A stretch of 59,831 bases of DNA from CAZRHH01 sp964599885 (GTDB taxonomy: Bacteria; Chloroflexota; Dehalococcoidia; DSTF01; JACRBR01): NCBI GenBank assembly GCA_964599885.1, contig CAZRHH010000014.1, positions 1 to 59,831 of the forward strand. The letters run 5' to 3'. The notes below the pieces were generated by a model. It did not search any database and was not told where the DNA came from. It saw nothing but the letters and a program-made list of their open reading frames with translations. Below are positions 18,038 to 27,274 of this stretch, piece by piece (position 1 is the first letter of the stretch; each line of letters starts with the position of its first letter). The position numbers and the translations under genes were made by a program.

Positions 18038-18835
18038 ATGAACCCTGCGAAGACGCTGATCCGCCGGACCGGGCTGCGGCGCACGCACGTCGCCGCCGCG
18101 CGCATGTGCTGTGAGCGGAATGCGCTCGCCATGTTTGGCGCGAAAGGGGCGCCACGCAGCCGCATTCTCTGTTATCACTCGGTCGGCACGCCCGCGTGGG
18201 GCACGAACGATGTCAATCCGGCGCGATTTCGCAAGCACATTGAGCTAGCGCTGGAGAGCGGGTACCGCTTCGTGCCGGCGGCGACACTGGCGCGCGGCGA
18301 GGGCGGCGTCAGGGATCTGGCGATCACGTTCGACGACGGGTTGCGCACGGTCGCGACGAACGCGGCGCCGATTCTGGCGGAGTACGACATCCCGTGGTCA
18401 TTGTTCGTCGTGACGGATTGGGCCGATGGCAAGGCTGCGTCCTGGGCGGGCGACGCGCTGCTGGATTGGCGCGAGATCGAGCAGCTCGCGGCTGGTGGCG
18501 CTGCTATCGGCAGCCACTCCGTCACACATCCTTCGTTCGGGCGCTTGGAGCGCGACGCTGTCGAGTACGAGCTTGATGAGTCGCGGCGGACGATCGAGTC
18601 GCGGCTGGGCATTCTGCCGACGGAGTTCGCGATACCGCTGGGCCAGTCGAGCGACTGGACGGCGCTAGCGGGCGAGGCGGCGCTGGCCGCCGGATACGAG
18701 ACGGTGTACGCCCAGGCCGAGGAAACGCGGTCCGCGGGGACGGTCCCCCGGACCTTTATCACGCGCTTCGATAGCGACCGAGTGTACCGGGCCGCCCTGA
18801 ACGGGGCATTCGACCGCTGGGAAGAGTGGCTTTGA
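18038..18835 (+). CDS. Polysaccharide deacetylase (carbohydrate esterase family 4)
   Basis: A protein of 265 residues with the NodB homology fold. CYHSVG starts the barrel; TFDDG carries the catalytic base and metal Asp; SHSVTHPSF supplies the two metal His residues. It should remove N-acetyl groups from an amino-sugar polymer or lipid-linked intermediate. No signal peptide is visible, so it may act inside the cell on a precursor. It lies 16 bp after the aminotransferase, and its end overlaps the possible GTG start of the next GT2. Confidence 0.87.
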   Translation: MNPAKTLIRRTGLRRTHVAAARMCCERNALAMFGAKGAPRSRILCYHSVGTPAWGTNDVNPARFRKHIELALESGYRFVPAATLARGEGGVRDLAITFDDGLRTVATNAAPILAEYDIPWSLFVVTDWADGKAASWAGDALLDWREIEQLAAGGAAIGSHSVTHPSFGRLERDAVEYELDESRRTIESRLGILPTEFAIPLGQSSDWTALAGEAALAAGYETVYAQAEETRSAGTVPRTFITRFDSDRVYRAALNGAFDRWEEWL

Positions 18836-19929
18836 CACTGGCTTTCACGATGGCAGTGGCCGATACATCCCTACGGCCACTAGCTACGGCCGAGGAGGCT
18901 GCCTGCGTGCCTGCAGATTCGCCAAGGCTCTCGGTGACAGTGCTGAACTACAACTACGCGCACCTTCTGCCGGCGTGCCTGGACTCGATCCTGTCGCAGA
19001 CATACCGTGATTTTGAGGTCATCCTGATCGATGACACGTCGACCGATGACTCGCTGGCCGTGATCCAACCGTACCTTGCCGATCCGAGGATACGCCTCGT
19101 CACCCACGAGCAGAATCAGGGCTACTTGAAGTCGCTGATTGAGGGGACCGAGGAACATTCGCGCGGAGAATATCTTTCGGTAATCTCAGCTGACGATCTC
19201 GCGCAGCGTCCAGATGCGTTCGCGCGGCAGATCGAGAAGCTGGTAGCGAACCCGGGCATGTCGTTTTGCTTTTCGGCGTACGACCGGATCATCGTCGGCG
19301 ACATCACGGAGGTGCAGGAACACCGCTCGTTCGAAGAAGACCGCGTGATTTCCAGCGGAGATGCGTTTCGCGGAATGGTGTCGAACCGTTACATGCAGGT
19401 GTTGCACTCCGGGACGATCATGCGGCGGTCAGCGTACGAGCGCATGGGCCGGTACCGGCGCGAGCTCACGATATCCCCCGATCTTGCGCTGTGGCTCGGA
19501 TTGGCGATCGAAGGCGAGGTCGGGTACTGCGCCGATGCGTTGTACGGGTATCGCATCCACGGGTCGCAGATGTCGGGGAACACGGCGGGATATCGCCAGA
19601 TGACGCTAGAAACGTTCGCCGTGCTCGACGAGATGTGCGCAAAGGCGGAACAGCGAGGGATCCAGGTCGGGGCGCTCAAGGAGTCGGGCAAGCGCGGATA
19701 TCTATTCGGCGCGGCGCTGGACGAAGTGTTTCGTGGCTCGGAAACGATGGCGCTGAAGCGCGCATGGGCGGCCGTGACGATGCACCCGGTCACCGCGCTG
19801 ACGTCTCGATACCTGTGGATCGTGTTGCTGCGGGCAATGGCCGGCCAGCGCGTGTTTTCTGCGTTACGGAGCATCGCAACATCCGCGCTTCGGCCATTGC
19901 GGCGTGGCCGTCAGTCGCCAGCACGATGA
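18826..19929 (+). CDS. Glycosyltransferase, family 2
   Basis: A cytosolic GT-A enzyme of up to 367 residues. SVTVLNYNYAHLLPACLDSI is the nucleotide-binding start, IDDTSTDDS follows, and SADD stands where the DxD metal site is expected; the acceptor region runs to about 260. Start choice is uncertain: GTG 18826 overlaps the deacetylase by ten bases, while ATG 18850 gives a shorter N-terminus and is equally possible. It is the third gene of the DegT operon. Confidence 0.82.
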   Translation: MALTLAFTMAVADTSLRPLATAEEAACVPADSPRLSVTVLNYNYAHLLPACLDSILSQTYRDFEVILIDDTSTDDSLAVIQPYLADPRIRLVTHEQNQGYLKSLIEGTEEHSRGEYLSVISADDLAQRPDAFARQIEKLVANPGMSFCFSAYDRIIVGDITEVQEHRSFEEDRVISSGDAFRGMVSNRYMQVLHSGTIMRRSAYERMGRYRRELTISPDLALWLGLAIEGEVGYCADALYGYRIHGSQMSGNTAGYRQMTLETFAVLDEMCAKAEQRGIQVGALKESGKRGYLFGAALDEVFRGSETMALKRAWAAVTMHPVTALTSRYLWIVLLRAMAGQRVFSALRSIATSALRPLRRGRQSPAR

Positions 19930-19969
19930 GCCGGTTCCAGGTTACCCGACGACTCGACCGGAGAACGGC

Positions 19970-21136
19970 GTGACACGCCGGCCACGGCTCTTACTGCTTT
20001 GCACTGCCGGCACGATCGGAGGCACTGAGCGCGTCGTGCTGAGCCTGGCCCGGCAGTTCGCGTCGCGTGGCGTGGACGTGCGGGCGATTTTCCCCGGGAG
20101 TCCCACGGCCGGCCCGCTGATCGCATGGGCGCGCGATGAAGGCGTCGTGGCCGAGGCGCATGCGGATCTGCTGCCGATGGCGACGGCCCGGGGCATGGGC
20201 GACATCATGCGGCTGCGCGCGCTCGTGCGCGCTTGGAGGCCGGACGTCGTCAATCTGCACTATGGCGGGAACCACATTTCCATCAAGGACGTACTTGCCG
20301 TGCGACTCGCCGGCCGGGCGCGATGCGTCGTTACCGTGCAACATCCGACGCCGTGGCGAGAGGCGGGGATGAACAAACGACGGATGACTGGATTGGCGGC
20401 GAAGCTTTGCGATGCGGTCGTCGCGCCGTCGCGCGCGATGCGTGATGTGTTGCTGGAAGCGGGCATCACCTTCTCGAAGATCCGGCTCGTACCGGTTGGT
20501 GTTCGGCCGCCGAGTGTCATGCCGGAGCGCCCGGCAGCACGAGAGCGACTCGGTTTGCCGCGCGAAGCGTTCATCGTTGGGTCGCTGGGCCGGGTGGTGC
20601 GCGAGAAGGGTGTCTACGACCTGTTGGAGGGATTCAGCGCGACGACACCGGGTGCAAACGACGTGCTGGTGATCGCCGGCGAAGGATCCGCGCGGAGCGC
20701 GCTCGAAGCGGCCGCCGCGCCGCTCGGGTCACGAGTGCGGTTCCTGGGCAGGGTATCATCGGCCGATGATGTCTATGCCGCGCTGGACGTGTTCGCGCTG
20801 CCCTCGCACAACGAGGGGTTCGGCTTAGTGTTCGTTGAGGCCGCGTTTCATGGCGTGCCGAGCATCGGCGCCGACGTGGGCGGCGTACCGGACGCGATCG
20901 CCGATGGCGTGACCGGCCTGCTCGTGCCCGCGAACGATTGCAGCGCGATTGCCGCGGCAATCGCGAAGATGCGGGATGATGCGCCGTACAGGCTGGCGCT
21001 GGGGAGCGCCGCAAGAGACCGCGCACGCAAGGAATTCACGGAAGAGCTGATGGCGGACAGGTACGCCGATGCGTACGGGTTGTCCCGCTACGGCGCCTCT
21101 TCGGCGGGGGTGGAGGAGACGGTATCGCGCGTATGA
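19970..21136 (+). CDS. Glycosyltransferase, family 4 (tandem copy 1)
   Basis: A GT-B enzyme of 388 residues. PRLLLLCTAGTIGGTERVV opens the N-terminal domain, VVNLHYGGNHISIKDVLAVR is in the acceptor side, and the donor site is IVGSLGRVVREKGVYDLLEG with an E-x7-E motif in HNEGFGLVFVEAAFHG. The GTG at 19970 is chosen because GGAG lies about seven bases upstream; the frame is open to 19904. It is clearly homologous over its whole length to the next gene, so the pair arose by tandem duplication. Its stop overlaps the next ATG by four bases. Confidence 0.87.
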   Translation: MTRRPRLLLLCTAGTIGGTERVVLSLARQFASRGVDVRAIFPGSPTAGPLIAWARDEGVVAEAHADLLPMATARGMGDIMRLRALVRAWRPDVVNLHYGGNHISIKDVLAVRLAGRARCVVTVQHPTPWREAGMNKRRMTGLAAKLCDAVVAPSRAMRDVLLEAGITFSKIRLVPVGVRPPSVMPERPAARERLGLPREAFIVGSLGRVVREKGVYDLLEGFSATTPGANDVLVIAGEGSARSALEAAAAPLGSRVRFLGRVSSADDVYAALDVFALPSHNEGFGLVFVEAAFHGVPSIGADVGGVPDAIADGVTGLLVPANDCSAIAAAIAKMRDDAPYRLALGSAARDRARKEFTEELMADRYADAYGLSRYGASSAGVEETVSRV

Positions 21137-22251
21137 GGCCGAAGAGAATCCTGCTATTGACGACGAGCGACGCGATCGGCGGGATGCAGCGCATCGTGTT
21201 CAGTTTGACGCGGCAGTTGGCGGAGCGTGGACACGACGTGCGGTCGGTGTTTCCGGAGTCGGACGACAGCGCGGCGTTTCTGGCGTGGGCGCGCGACCAC
21301 GGCGTCGACGCCGAGGTGAGCGCGGCGCTTCCGGATGCGGGAGGCGCGCACACGGTTGCGGGCGTGCGCTCGCTGCGGCGTTTCGTGCGCGAGTGCAAGC
21401 CTGACGTGGTGAACCTGCATTACGGTGACATCTTCATTTCGGCAAAGGACGTGCTTGCGGTGCGGCTGGCCGGGATGCACCGGACGGTGGTGTCGGTGTA
21501 TCACCCGACGCCGTGGTCGGAGGCGGGTGAGGACAAGCGTCGCAGCACGGGGCTTGCGGGCCGGTTGGCTCACGGCGTCATCGTCGAATCGGAAGCGACG
21601 CGCGAAGTGCTGGCGGAAGCGGGCGTTTCGCCGAAGAAGACGCACATGCTCCCGTGCGGGCTGCACGTTCCGAGCGTGCTGCCATCGCGCGCGGAGGCGC
21701 GCGCTGCGCTGGGCATTCCCGACGACGCGTTCGTCATCGGGTCGGTGTCGCGGCAGTTCTTTCACAAGGGGATCATTGATTTGATTGAGGCGAGCGCGGC
21801 AGTGGTGGACCCGGATCGGAAGCTATTGCTGCTGATCGTGGGCGACGGCCCCGAGCAGGAGAACTTCGCGGGGATTGCCGCGGCGCGACTGGGCGATCGC
21901 GCGCGCAGCCTGGGGCATGTCGTGCGCACGGATCTGGTGTACGCGGCGCTTGACGTGTTCACGCTGCCGTCGTACCGGGAGGGGTTCGGGCTGGTGTACG
22001 TGGAAGCGGCGTTTCATGGCGTCCCGAGCATCGGCGGCGACACGGGCGGCGTGCGCGAGGCGATCAAGGACGGCGAGACGGGCATCCTCGTGGCGCCGGG
22101 CGATCGGGCAGCGATCACGCGCGCGATTGAAGCGCTGCGTGACGACCGGGCGCTGAGGGAACGTCTTGGCGCGGCGGCGCTGAAACGGGCGCATGCGGAG
22201 TTCACAGAATCGGTGATGGCGGACCGGTACGAACTGGTGTTCCGCGTATGA
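21133..22251 (+). CDS. Glycosyltransferase, family 4 (tandem copy 2)
   Basis: A GT-B enzyme of 372 residues, sister of the preceding gene. The shared landmarks are IGGMQRIVFSLTRQLAERG, VVNLHYGDIFISAKDVLAVR, YHPTPWSEAGEDKRR and YREGFGLVYVEAAFHGVPS (donor-binding E-x7-E). Divergence is greatest around residues 60-85, in the acceptor half, as expected for two enzymes that use different acceptors. It is translationally coupled on both sides (ATGA overlaps at 21133 and 22248). Confidence 0.88.
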   Translation: MRPKRILLLTTSDAIGGMQRIVFSLTRQLAERGHDVRSVFPESDDSAAFLAWARDHGVDAEVSAALPDAGGAHTVAGVRSLRRFVRECKPDVVNLHYGDIFISAKDVLAVRLAGMHRTVVSVYHPTPWSEAGEDKRRSTGLAGRLAHGVIVESEATREVLAEAGVSPKKTHMLPCGLHVPSVLPSRAEARAALGIPDDAFVIGSVSRQFFHKGIIDLIEASAAVVDPDRKLLLLIVGDGPEQENFAGIAAARLGDRARSLGHVVRTDLVYAALDVFTLPSYREGFGLVYVEAAFHGVPSIGGDTGGVREAIKDGETGILVAPGDRAAITRAIEALRDDRALRERLGAAALKRAHAEFTESVMADRYELVFRV

Positions 22252-23231
22252 CGGCTGATCCAGAGGCGAACACCACCGATGCGCGGCAGGCGGGCATGCC
22301 GCTGGTATCCGTTGTTATCCCGACGCGGAACCGGCCGGAGTATCTCGCAGAGGCGCTGCGGGCGTTGCGAGCGGGCGACGAGCAGGCGTTCGAAGCGTGG
22401 ATCATGGACCAGAGCGACGGTGATGCTTCGCGCGAGGCCGTCGAGGCGCTGAGCGATGCGCGGCTGCACTACCACCGCATGCCGCGGCTGGGCGCGTGTC
22501 CGGCACGCAACCTGGGCGCGGCGTTCGGGACGGCGGATATCGTCGCGTTTCTGGACGATGACTGTTCGCCAAATCACGACTGGATCTCGCGGATCGTCGC
22601 GATGTTTGATGCGGATGCCGAGTTGCAGTTCATCTTCGGACAGCTGAAGGCGCCGCCGCACGACCGGGTGCTGGGGTCGTATCCGGAGTTCTTGCCTGCG
22701 CTATCGGTGAATAACGGGAAGTCGCGGCGGAACATCATCACCTACGCAGCGGGTGCGAACATGAGCGCGCGCAAGTCGTTCTTGCGGCGCATCGGCGGGT
22801 TCGATGAGCTGCTGGGGCCCAACGTGCCCACCGTGAAAAGCAACGACTCGTCGATGAATTACAAGGTGTTTCGGAGCCGGGCGAAGTGGCTGGCGAGCGG
22901 CGAGATCGAAGTCATACACACGCACGGGTTTCGGCCATATGGCGATCTTGGCACGCTCGTACGCGAGTACGCGCACGGATTGGGCGTGAACTACGGGCGC
23001 TTCGCGCGGCGGGGTGATCTGTACGCGGTGTGGTGCTTCCTGCTTGAGCAGGCGGAGATGATCCGCGGCACGGCTGTGGCGCTTGTTCGCGAACGGCGGC
23101 CGCGCGGGCTTCGGAACTGGCTCGCGCACATGCGTGGGTTCTTCGACGGCGTGCGGCTGAATGGACGCGTCGGCTACGTCGATGGGGCGGAGCTGCGGCG
23201 CATGGAAGAGACGCGCCAGCTCGACGCGTAA
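22248..23231 (+). CDS. Glycosyltransferase, family 2
   Basis: A GT-A enzyme of 327 residues. PLVSVVIPTRNRPEYL opens the domain, the metal site is FLDDDCSP, and TYAAGANMSARKSFLRRIGGFDE precedes the acidic catalytic segment NDSSMNYKVF. It is a paralogue of the GT2 at 29238 (same length, same ARNLGAA and GANM landmarks). It is the last gene of the DegT operon, and its stop is one base from the convergent rfbC stop. Confidence 0.87.
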   Translation: MTADPEANTTDARQAGMPLVSVVIPTRNRPEYLAEALRALRAGDEQAFEAWIMDQSDGDASREAVEALSDARLHYHRMPRLGACPARNLGAAFGTADIVAFLDDDCSPNHDWISRIVAMFDADAELQFIFGQLKAPPHDRVLGSYPEFLPALSVNNGKSRRNIITYAAGANMSARKSFLRRIGGFDELLGPNVPTVKSNDSSMNYKVFRSRAKWLASGEIEVIHTHGFRPYGDLGTLVREYAHGLGVNYGRFARRGDLYAVWCFLLEQAEMIRGTAVALVRERRPRGLRNWLAHMRGFFDGVRLNGRVGYVDGAELRRMEETRQLDA

Positions 23232-23232
23232 T

Positions 23233-23793
23233 CTACCGAAAAGCCGGATCCTTGAGATAGTCCTGGAGGCTCTGACCGCGCGTGCGGTCGCGATCGGAGA
23301 CGGTCGGGTTGTCGATTGGCCACGCGACGGCGATATCGGGATCATCCCACGCCAGCGTGCGTTCGGCAGCCTGCGTGTGGTAGTTGGTGCATTTGTATTG
23401 CACCTCGGCGTACTCGGATAACACGACGAAGCCGTGGGCGAACTCCGGCGCGACCAGCAGTTGCCGCTTGACGCCCTCCTCAAGTTCGACGCCGAGCCAG
23501 CGGCCAAACGTGGGCGATGACGCGCGGATATCCACTACGACATCGAGCACTTTGCCGACGGTACAACGGATCATGCGCGTCTGCGGGGCGATGCTGTCCT
23601 GGTAGTGGAAGCCTCGCAGGACGCCGCGGGCTGAGCGCGAGTGATTGTCCTGCACGAAGTCGTAGTCCAGACCGTGTTCGGCGAAGACGCGCTTGTGGTA
23701 GCTCTCCATGAAGAAGCCGCGTTCGTCCTGGAAGGACTCGTTTTCGATGATCATCGCGCCGGCGATCTCTGTTGGCGTGACGCGGATGTCCAC
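23233..23793 (-). CDS. rfbC: dTDP-4-dehydrorhamnose 3,5-epimerase
   Basis: A cupin-fold epimerase of 186 residues for dTDP-4-keto-6-deoxyglucose, the third step of dTDP-L-rhamnose synthesis. The catalytic His is in LRGFHYQ (about 62), followed by IRCTVGKVLDVVVDIR and APEFAHGFVVLSEYAEVQYKCTNY, all family hallmarks. The partners RfbA, RfbB and RfbD are not in the window, so they lie elsewhere or this enzyme acts on another 4-keto sugar. The methyltransferase gene lies 89 bp upstream, across a short repeat, possibly on one transcript. Confidence 0.93.
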   Translation of the reverse strand: MDIRVTPTEIAGAMIIENESFQDERGFFMESYHKRVFAEHGLDYDFVQDNHSRSARGVLRGFHYQDSIAPQTRMIRCTVGKVLDVVVDIRASSPTFGRWLGVELEEGVKRQLLVAPEFAHGFVVLSEYAEVQYKCTNYHTQAAERTLAWDDPDIAVAWPIDNPTVSDRDRTRGQSLQDYLKDPAFR

Positions 23794-23818
23794 TCTTGAT
23801 TTCCTGGCTTTGCTCGTT

Positions 23819-23860
23819 GGCCGAGACTGGTGTTTGGTGGCTGGTGTCTCGTTCGGTGTG
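23819..23860 (-). repeat. Short GGTGTCTGG-type low-complexity repeat
   Basis: Between the methyltransferase and rfbC lie degenerate units of CTGGTGTTTGGTGGCTGG, the same family as the 7-bp array at 29079 and the element at 47868. Confidence 0.6.
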
Positions 23861-23882
23861 TTGCTGCGTCACCGGTGAGATA

Positions 23883-24875
23883 TTAGCGGCGGACGGCGTG
23901 ACGCGCTCGTGCCTTGAGAGCGCGGTAGAGCGGGCGAAGGGGACTACGCAGCAACACGAGGTCGCGCGCGCCGCGAAGGAGGTGCGCGAGGGTGCCCGTT
24001 TCGACGCGGCGATAGCGAACGATATCGCTGCCGAACCTGGCCTCCGGCTCGAATCCAGCGCGATGCAGTTGCCAGCGCAGCGGAAGATCTTCCGAATAGA
24101 GATGCCACGCGTTCTCGGGAGTGGGAGGGCGCACGTCGAAGTCCGCGAAGAGGACGGCGTTGGGCCGCATGGCGCGGTGCAGCATGCGTGCCGTCGCGCC
24201 GACATCGGGCACGTGCCCGAGCGTGTAGATGGCGGTTACGACGTCGTAGTGATCGGCGGGTGGCTGCTCCGTGTTGAGATCAATGTACGTGGCGGTCGTG
24301 CCGCGCCGTTCGAGCCGGAAGCGGGCGAACTCGAGTAGCTTAGTGGAGATATCGGCCAGCGCGGTCTCGTATCCGAGACGCTGAAACAACTGGCTTGTCA
24401 CGCCGACACCCGAACCGAGATCGAGGTGGCGCATCCCTGGCTTCGGCGGCGCCAGGCTCCTCGCGAGTACGGTGCTGCCGGGAAAAACGAATCCGCCGGC
24501 CTGAAGGTACGCGTGCCAGAGCAACTCGTAGCACCAGGACGTCATCGAGCGATAGAACGCGGCGATCTGGTCTGCAGTCTCGCGAGGCTCGGACTGCCAC
24601 TCTTGGACGCTCCATTGCTCCCAGTTGACGGCACGCCGTATGGCGTCGTCTTCGGAGATCTGGAAGTAAGTAGTCAGGTCGTCGAGAACGGAGGCGCGAA
24701 CATCTTTGTCTCCGATGCGCAGGCCCTCGCGGTAGGCCTCCATCTCGGCGCTGGTGTAGGCGCTGCGCTGCAGCTCGTCCCACGCGGTAGGCTCGGGACG
24801 AGGCTCGTGCAGCGGATCGACATAGGGACCCTGGCTGAGGAGTCCGCCACGTTCGTCGTGCGTCGATAGAACCAT
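23883..24875 (-). CDS. Class I SAM-dependent methyltransferase
   Basis: A protein of 330 residues. A non-conserved N-terminal region of about 130 residues (helical, rich in W and E) is followed by a Rossmann methyltransferase domain: SAM loop HLDLGSGVGVTS, acidic ribose contact ALADIS, and the motif-IV region VVTAIYTLGHVPDV. The C-terminus is basic. The context suggests methylation of a sugar or of a lipid-linked repeat unit, but the acceptor cannot be read from sequence. A 12-bp inverted repeat lies about 40-75 bp upstream of the ATG. Confidence 0.82.
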   Translation of the reverse strand: MVLSTHDERGGLLSQGPYVDPLHEPRPEPTAWDELQRSAYTSAEMEAYREGLRIGDKDVRASVLDDLTTYFQISEDDAIRRAVNWEQWSVQEWQSEPRETADQIAAFYRSMTSWCYELLWHAYLQAGGFVFPGSTVLARSLAPPKPGMRHLDLGSGVGVTSQLFQRLGYETALADISTKLLEFARFRLERRGTTATYIDLNTEQPPADHYDVVTAIYTLGHVPDVGATARMLHRAMRPNAVLFADFDVRPPTPENAWHLYSEDLPLRWQLHRAGFEPEARFGSDIVRYRRVETGTLAHLLRGARDLVLLRSPLRPLYRALKARARHAVRR

Positions 24876-24914
24876 GCGGCCCCCGGCTTCCAGTCCATTT
24901 CAGTGGTCATGCCG

Positions 24915-24948
24915 AACGGGTTTGGCGCGGGGAGGTGCCAAACCCGTT
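24915..24948 (-). promoter_or_regulatory. Perfect 12-bp inverted repeat upstream of the methyltransferase
   Basis: AACGGGTTTGGC (24915-24926) and GCCAAACCCGTT (24937-24948) are separated by 10 bp. No T-tract follows on either strand, so an operator or leader hairpin is more likely than a terminator. The copy next to it at about 24970 (AACGGGGTTGC) resembles half of the repeat. Confidence 0.55.
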
Positions 24949-25127
24949 ACATAATAGCGTCGTCGGGGACATAACGGGGTTGCAAAGCGTCAGTTGTCAA
25001 TTGACGTGAAGCTCCCTTGGCCGCGTACCAGTCGCGCTGGGCGGCGAGGACTTCGCTGACAATCACCATGTCGCGGCGGCCGCGTCGGCTTCGCTCTGGT
25101 CCATCACCGGATTGATGATCGGGATCG

Positions 25128-26105
25128 TTAGTCGAACCGGTCCTTGTTGGCTTCCCACCAGGTGACGAAGCGGCGGATGCCTTCCTCAAGGCTGACTTCG
25201 GCCTTGAAGCCGAGCAGACACTTGGCCTTTTCTGTCGAGGAGAGACGGCGCGAGACCGCGTTCACCTTCCGTTCGGGGCCGTATTCAGGGGTCATGCCGG
25301 CCGGCGCGCCCATGACCTTCATGGTCGTGGCGGCGAGCTCGTTGAGCGAGGTCTCGACACCCGATGCGACGTGGAAGACCTCATCCGACGCTTCCGACGT
25401 GAGGGCCAGCACGTTCGCGCGGGCGAGATCCTCGATGTAGATGAAGTCCATCGACGTCTTGCCGTCGCCCAGGATCACCGGCGGGATGCCCTCGCTGATG
25501 CGCTGCACCCAGCGGACGAGTACTTCGGTGTACTTGCCTTCGACGTCCATGCGCGGGCCGTAGACGTTGAAGTAGCGCATCGCGACGTAGTTGAGGCCGT
25601 ACATGTCGTTGTAGGAACGCAGCAGGCCTTCGAGCATGATCTTCGAAGCGCCGTACCAGGTGCGGTTGTTGTAGGGGTGGTGGTCTTCGGTGGTCGGAAA
25701 CGTGTCGGCGAGACCGAGGATCGACGCGGACGAGGCGGCGAGCACCTTCTTCACGCCCGCCCTGTGAGCGGCGTCGATGACGTTGAATGTGCCGTCGCAC
25801 ATCACTTCCATCGCTTCGCGCGGATCGGCGGCGCAGGCGGTGATGCGGATGGCGGCCATGTGGATGACCGCGTCCATGCCTTCGGTGACCTTGTAGACCA
25901 GGTCTTTGTCGCGGATATCGCCCTCGATGAGCTTCACGCGGTCGTCCTTGAGCGCGTTTTCGAGGTTGCGGGTGGTGCCGCGGCTCATGTTGTCGAGAAT
26001 GACGATCTCGGCCGGCTGCTCGCTGGCCAGGAGCTGGTCGATCGTCGTCGAGCCGATGAGGCCCGCGCCCCCGGTCACCAGAATTTTGGAGCCCTGGATG
26101 TTCAA
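25128..26105 (-). CDS. NAD-dependent nucleotide-sugar epimerase
   Basis: An extended SDR of about 325 residues. The NAD site is TGGAGLIGS, the active site is SSASILG with the WYGASK Tyr/Lys pair, and a MRYFNVYGPRMD segment and a substrate loop FIYIEDLA follow, as in UDP-glucose/UDP-GlcNAc 4-epimerases. The start is inferred as TTG at 26105, one base before the TGA of the aminotransferase gene; no ATG exists before the NAD motif. It is the third gene of the Gfo/Idh-DegT operon. Confidence 0.87.
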   Translation of the reverse strand: MNIQGSKILVTGGAGLIGSTTIDQLLASEQPAEIVILDNMSRGTTRNLENALKDDRVKLIEGDIRDKDLVYKVTEGMDAVIHMAAIRITACAADPREAMEVMCDGTFNVIDAAHRAGVKKVLAASSASILGLADTFPTTEDHHPYNNRTWYGASKIMLEGLLRSYNDMYGLNYVAMRYFNVYGPRMDVEGKYTEVLVRWVQRISEGIPPVILGDGKTSMDFIYIEDLARANVLALTSEASDEVFHVASGVETSLNELAATTMKVMGAPAGMTPEYGPERKVNAVSRRLSSTEKAKCLLGFKAEVSLEEGIRRFVTWWEANKDRFD

Positions 26106-27274
26106 TGTCCTGCCCCCTCTTGGGCGGCCACGGCTTCTCGCTGCTGAGGGGCTGCGTGCGGCGCGTGCTTGAGGGCGGCGGTGAGCGCTTCGGCGACGAT
26201 GTTCACGTGCTCGCGCGTCATCTCGGGGTACATCGGCAGCGAGAGCAGACGAGGCGCGGCCGCCTCGACGATGGGCAGCCCGCCGGGGGCTATGCCGAGT
26301 GATGCGTAGGCGGCTTGCTGGTGCACGGGCGTCGGGTAGTGGACGGCGGTACCGACGCCGGCTTCCGTGAGCGCTGCGCGGACGCCGTCGCGGTCGTCCG
26401 TCTGCACGACGCACAAGTGGAAGACGTGCGAGCGTTCGGCCGGCTGCACGGGGAGTTGCAGCGGGAGATCGCGTAGTGCTTCGGCGTACCAGTTGGCGAC
26501 CTGGCGTCGGCGCTCGTTCCAGCCGGCGAGGTGGCGCAATTGCACGCGCGTGGCGGCGGCGAGAATCTCGGACAGGCGCAGATTCCAGCCGGGCTCGATG
26601 TGCTCGTAGCGGCGGACCTCGCCGTGGCTGCGAAGAATGCGCATGCGGGCATCGGCCTCGGTGTTGTTCGTGGTGACGAGCCCGCCTTCGCCGATCGTGC
26701 CGAGGTTCTTGGCCGGGTAGAGGCTGAAGCAGCCGAAGTCCCCTATCGCGCCGGCGGAGGCGCCGCGGTAGGTGGCGCCGTGCGCCTGGCAGGCGTCTTC
26801 GATCACCGTAAGGCTGTGTTCGCGCGCGATGGCCATAATCGCGTCCATGTCGCAGATGAGGCCGTAGAGATGGACCGGAATCATCGCCTTCGTGCGCGGC
26901 GTGATGGCGGCGCGGATCGCGTCAGGGTCGATCAGGTACGTGCCGGGTTGGGCATCAACGAGCACTGGCGTGGCGCCGACGGCGCTGATCGCTTCGACGG
27001 TGGCGATGAAGGTGTTGGCGGCGGTAATCACTTCGTCGCCGCGGCCGACGTTGGCGGCCAGGAGGGCGAGTTGCACTGCGGCGGTGCCGTTGTTCACGGC
27101 GACGGCGTGTCTGGTGCCGCAGAACGCGGCGAATTCGCGCTCCAGCGCTTCGGATTCGGGGCCCATGACGAAGACGCCGCTATCGATGACGCGGGCGCAT
27201 CCAGCGAGAATCTCGTCGCGGAGGGGGCCGAGGCGGGCGCGCATATCGACGAACGGGACGCGCATATCAGCCAC
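26102..27274 (-). CDS. DegT/DnrJ/EryC1/StrS sugar aminotransferase
   Basis: A PLP-dependent enzyme of 390 residues. The Schiff-base Lys is K189 in FSLYPAKNLGTIGEGG, Asp160 is in VIEDACQAHGA, and NNGTAAVQLALLA forms the phosphate pocket. The sequence looks like the WbpE/WlbC branch, which makes 3-amino sugars after oxidation by a Gfo/Idh enzyme. That fits the gene directly upstream, which it overlaps by eight bases. It is the second aminotransferase of the locus and differs clearly from the one at 16900. Confidence 0.9.
   Translation of the reverse strand: MADMRVPFVDMRARLGPLRDEILAGCARVIDSGVFVMGPESEALEREFAAFCGTRHAVAVNNGTAAVQLALLAANVGRGDEVITAANTFIATVEAISAVGATPVLVDAQPGTYLIDPDAIRAAITPRTKAMIPVHLYGLICDMDAIMAIAREHSLTVIEDACQAHGATYRGASAGAIGDFGCFSLYPAKNLGTIGEGGLVTTNNTEADARMRILRSHGEVRRYEHIEPGWNLRLSEILAAATRVQLRHLAGWNERRRQVANWYAEALRDLPLQLPVQPAERSHVFHLCVVQTDDRDGVRAALTEAGVGTAVHYPTPVHQQAAYASLGIAPGGLPIVEAAAPRLLSLPMYPEMTREHVNIVAEALTAALKHAPHAAPQQREAVAAQEGAGH

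Noticed and set aside
18021..18040. tRNA or other RNA genes within the operons
   Set aside because: No acceptor/T-loop pattern (GGTTCGAATCC-like with paired ends) was found here or elsewhere in the window by reading.
24947..25189. An 80-codon minus-strand frame before the methyltransferase gene
   Set aside because: The second half (MVIVSEVLAAQRDWYAAKG) looks protein-like and might be a gene remnant, but there is no recognisable family, start or neighbour logic, so it is not listed.
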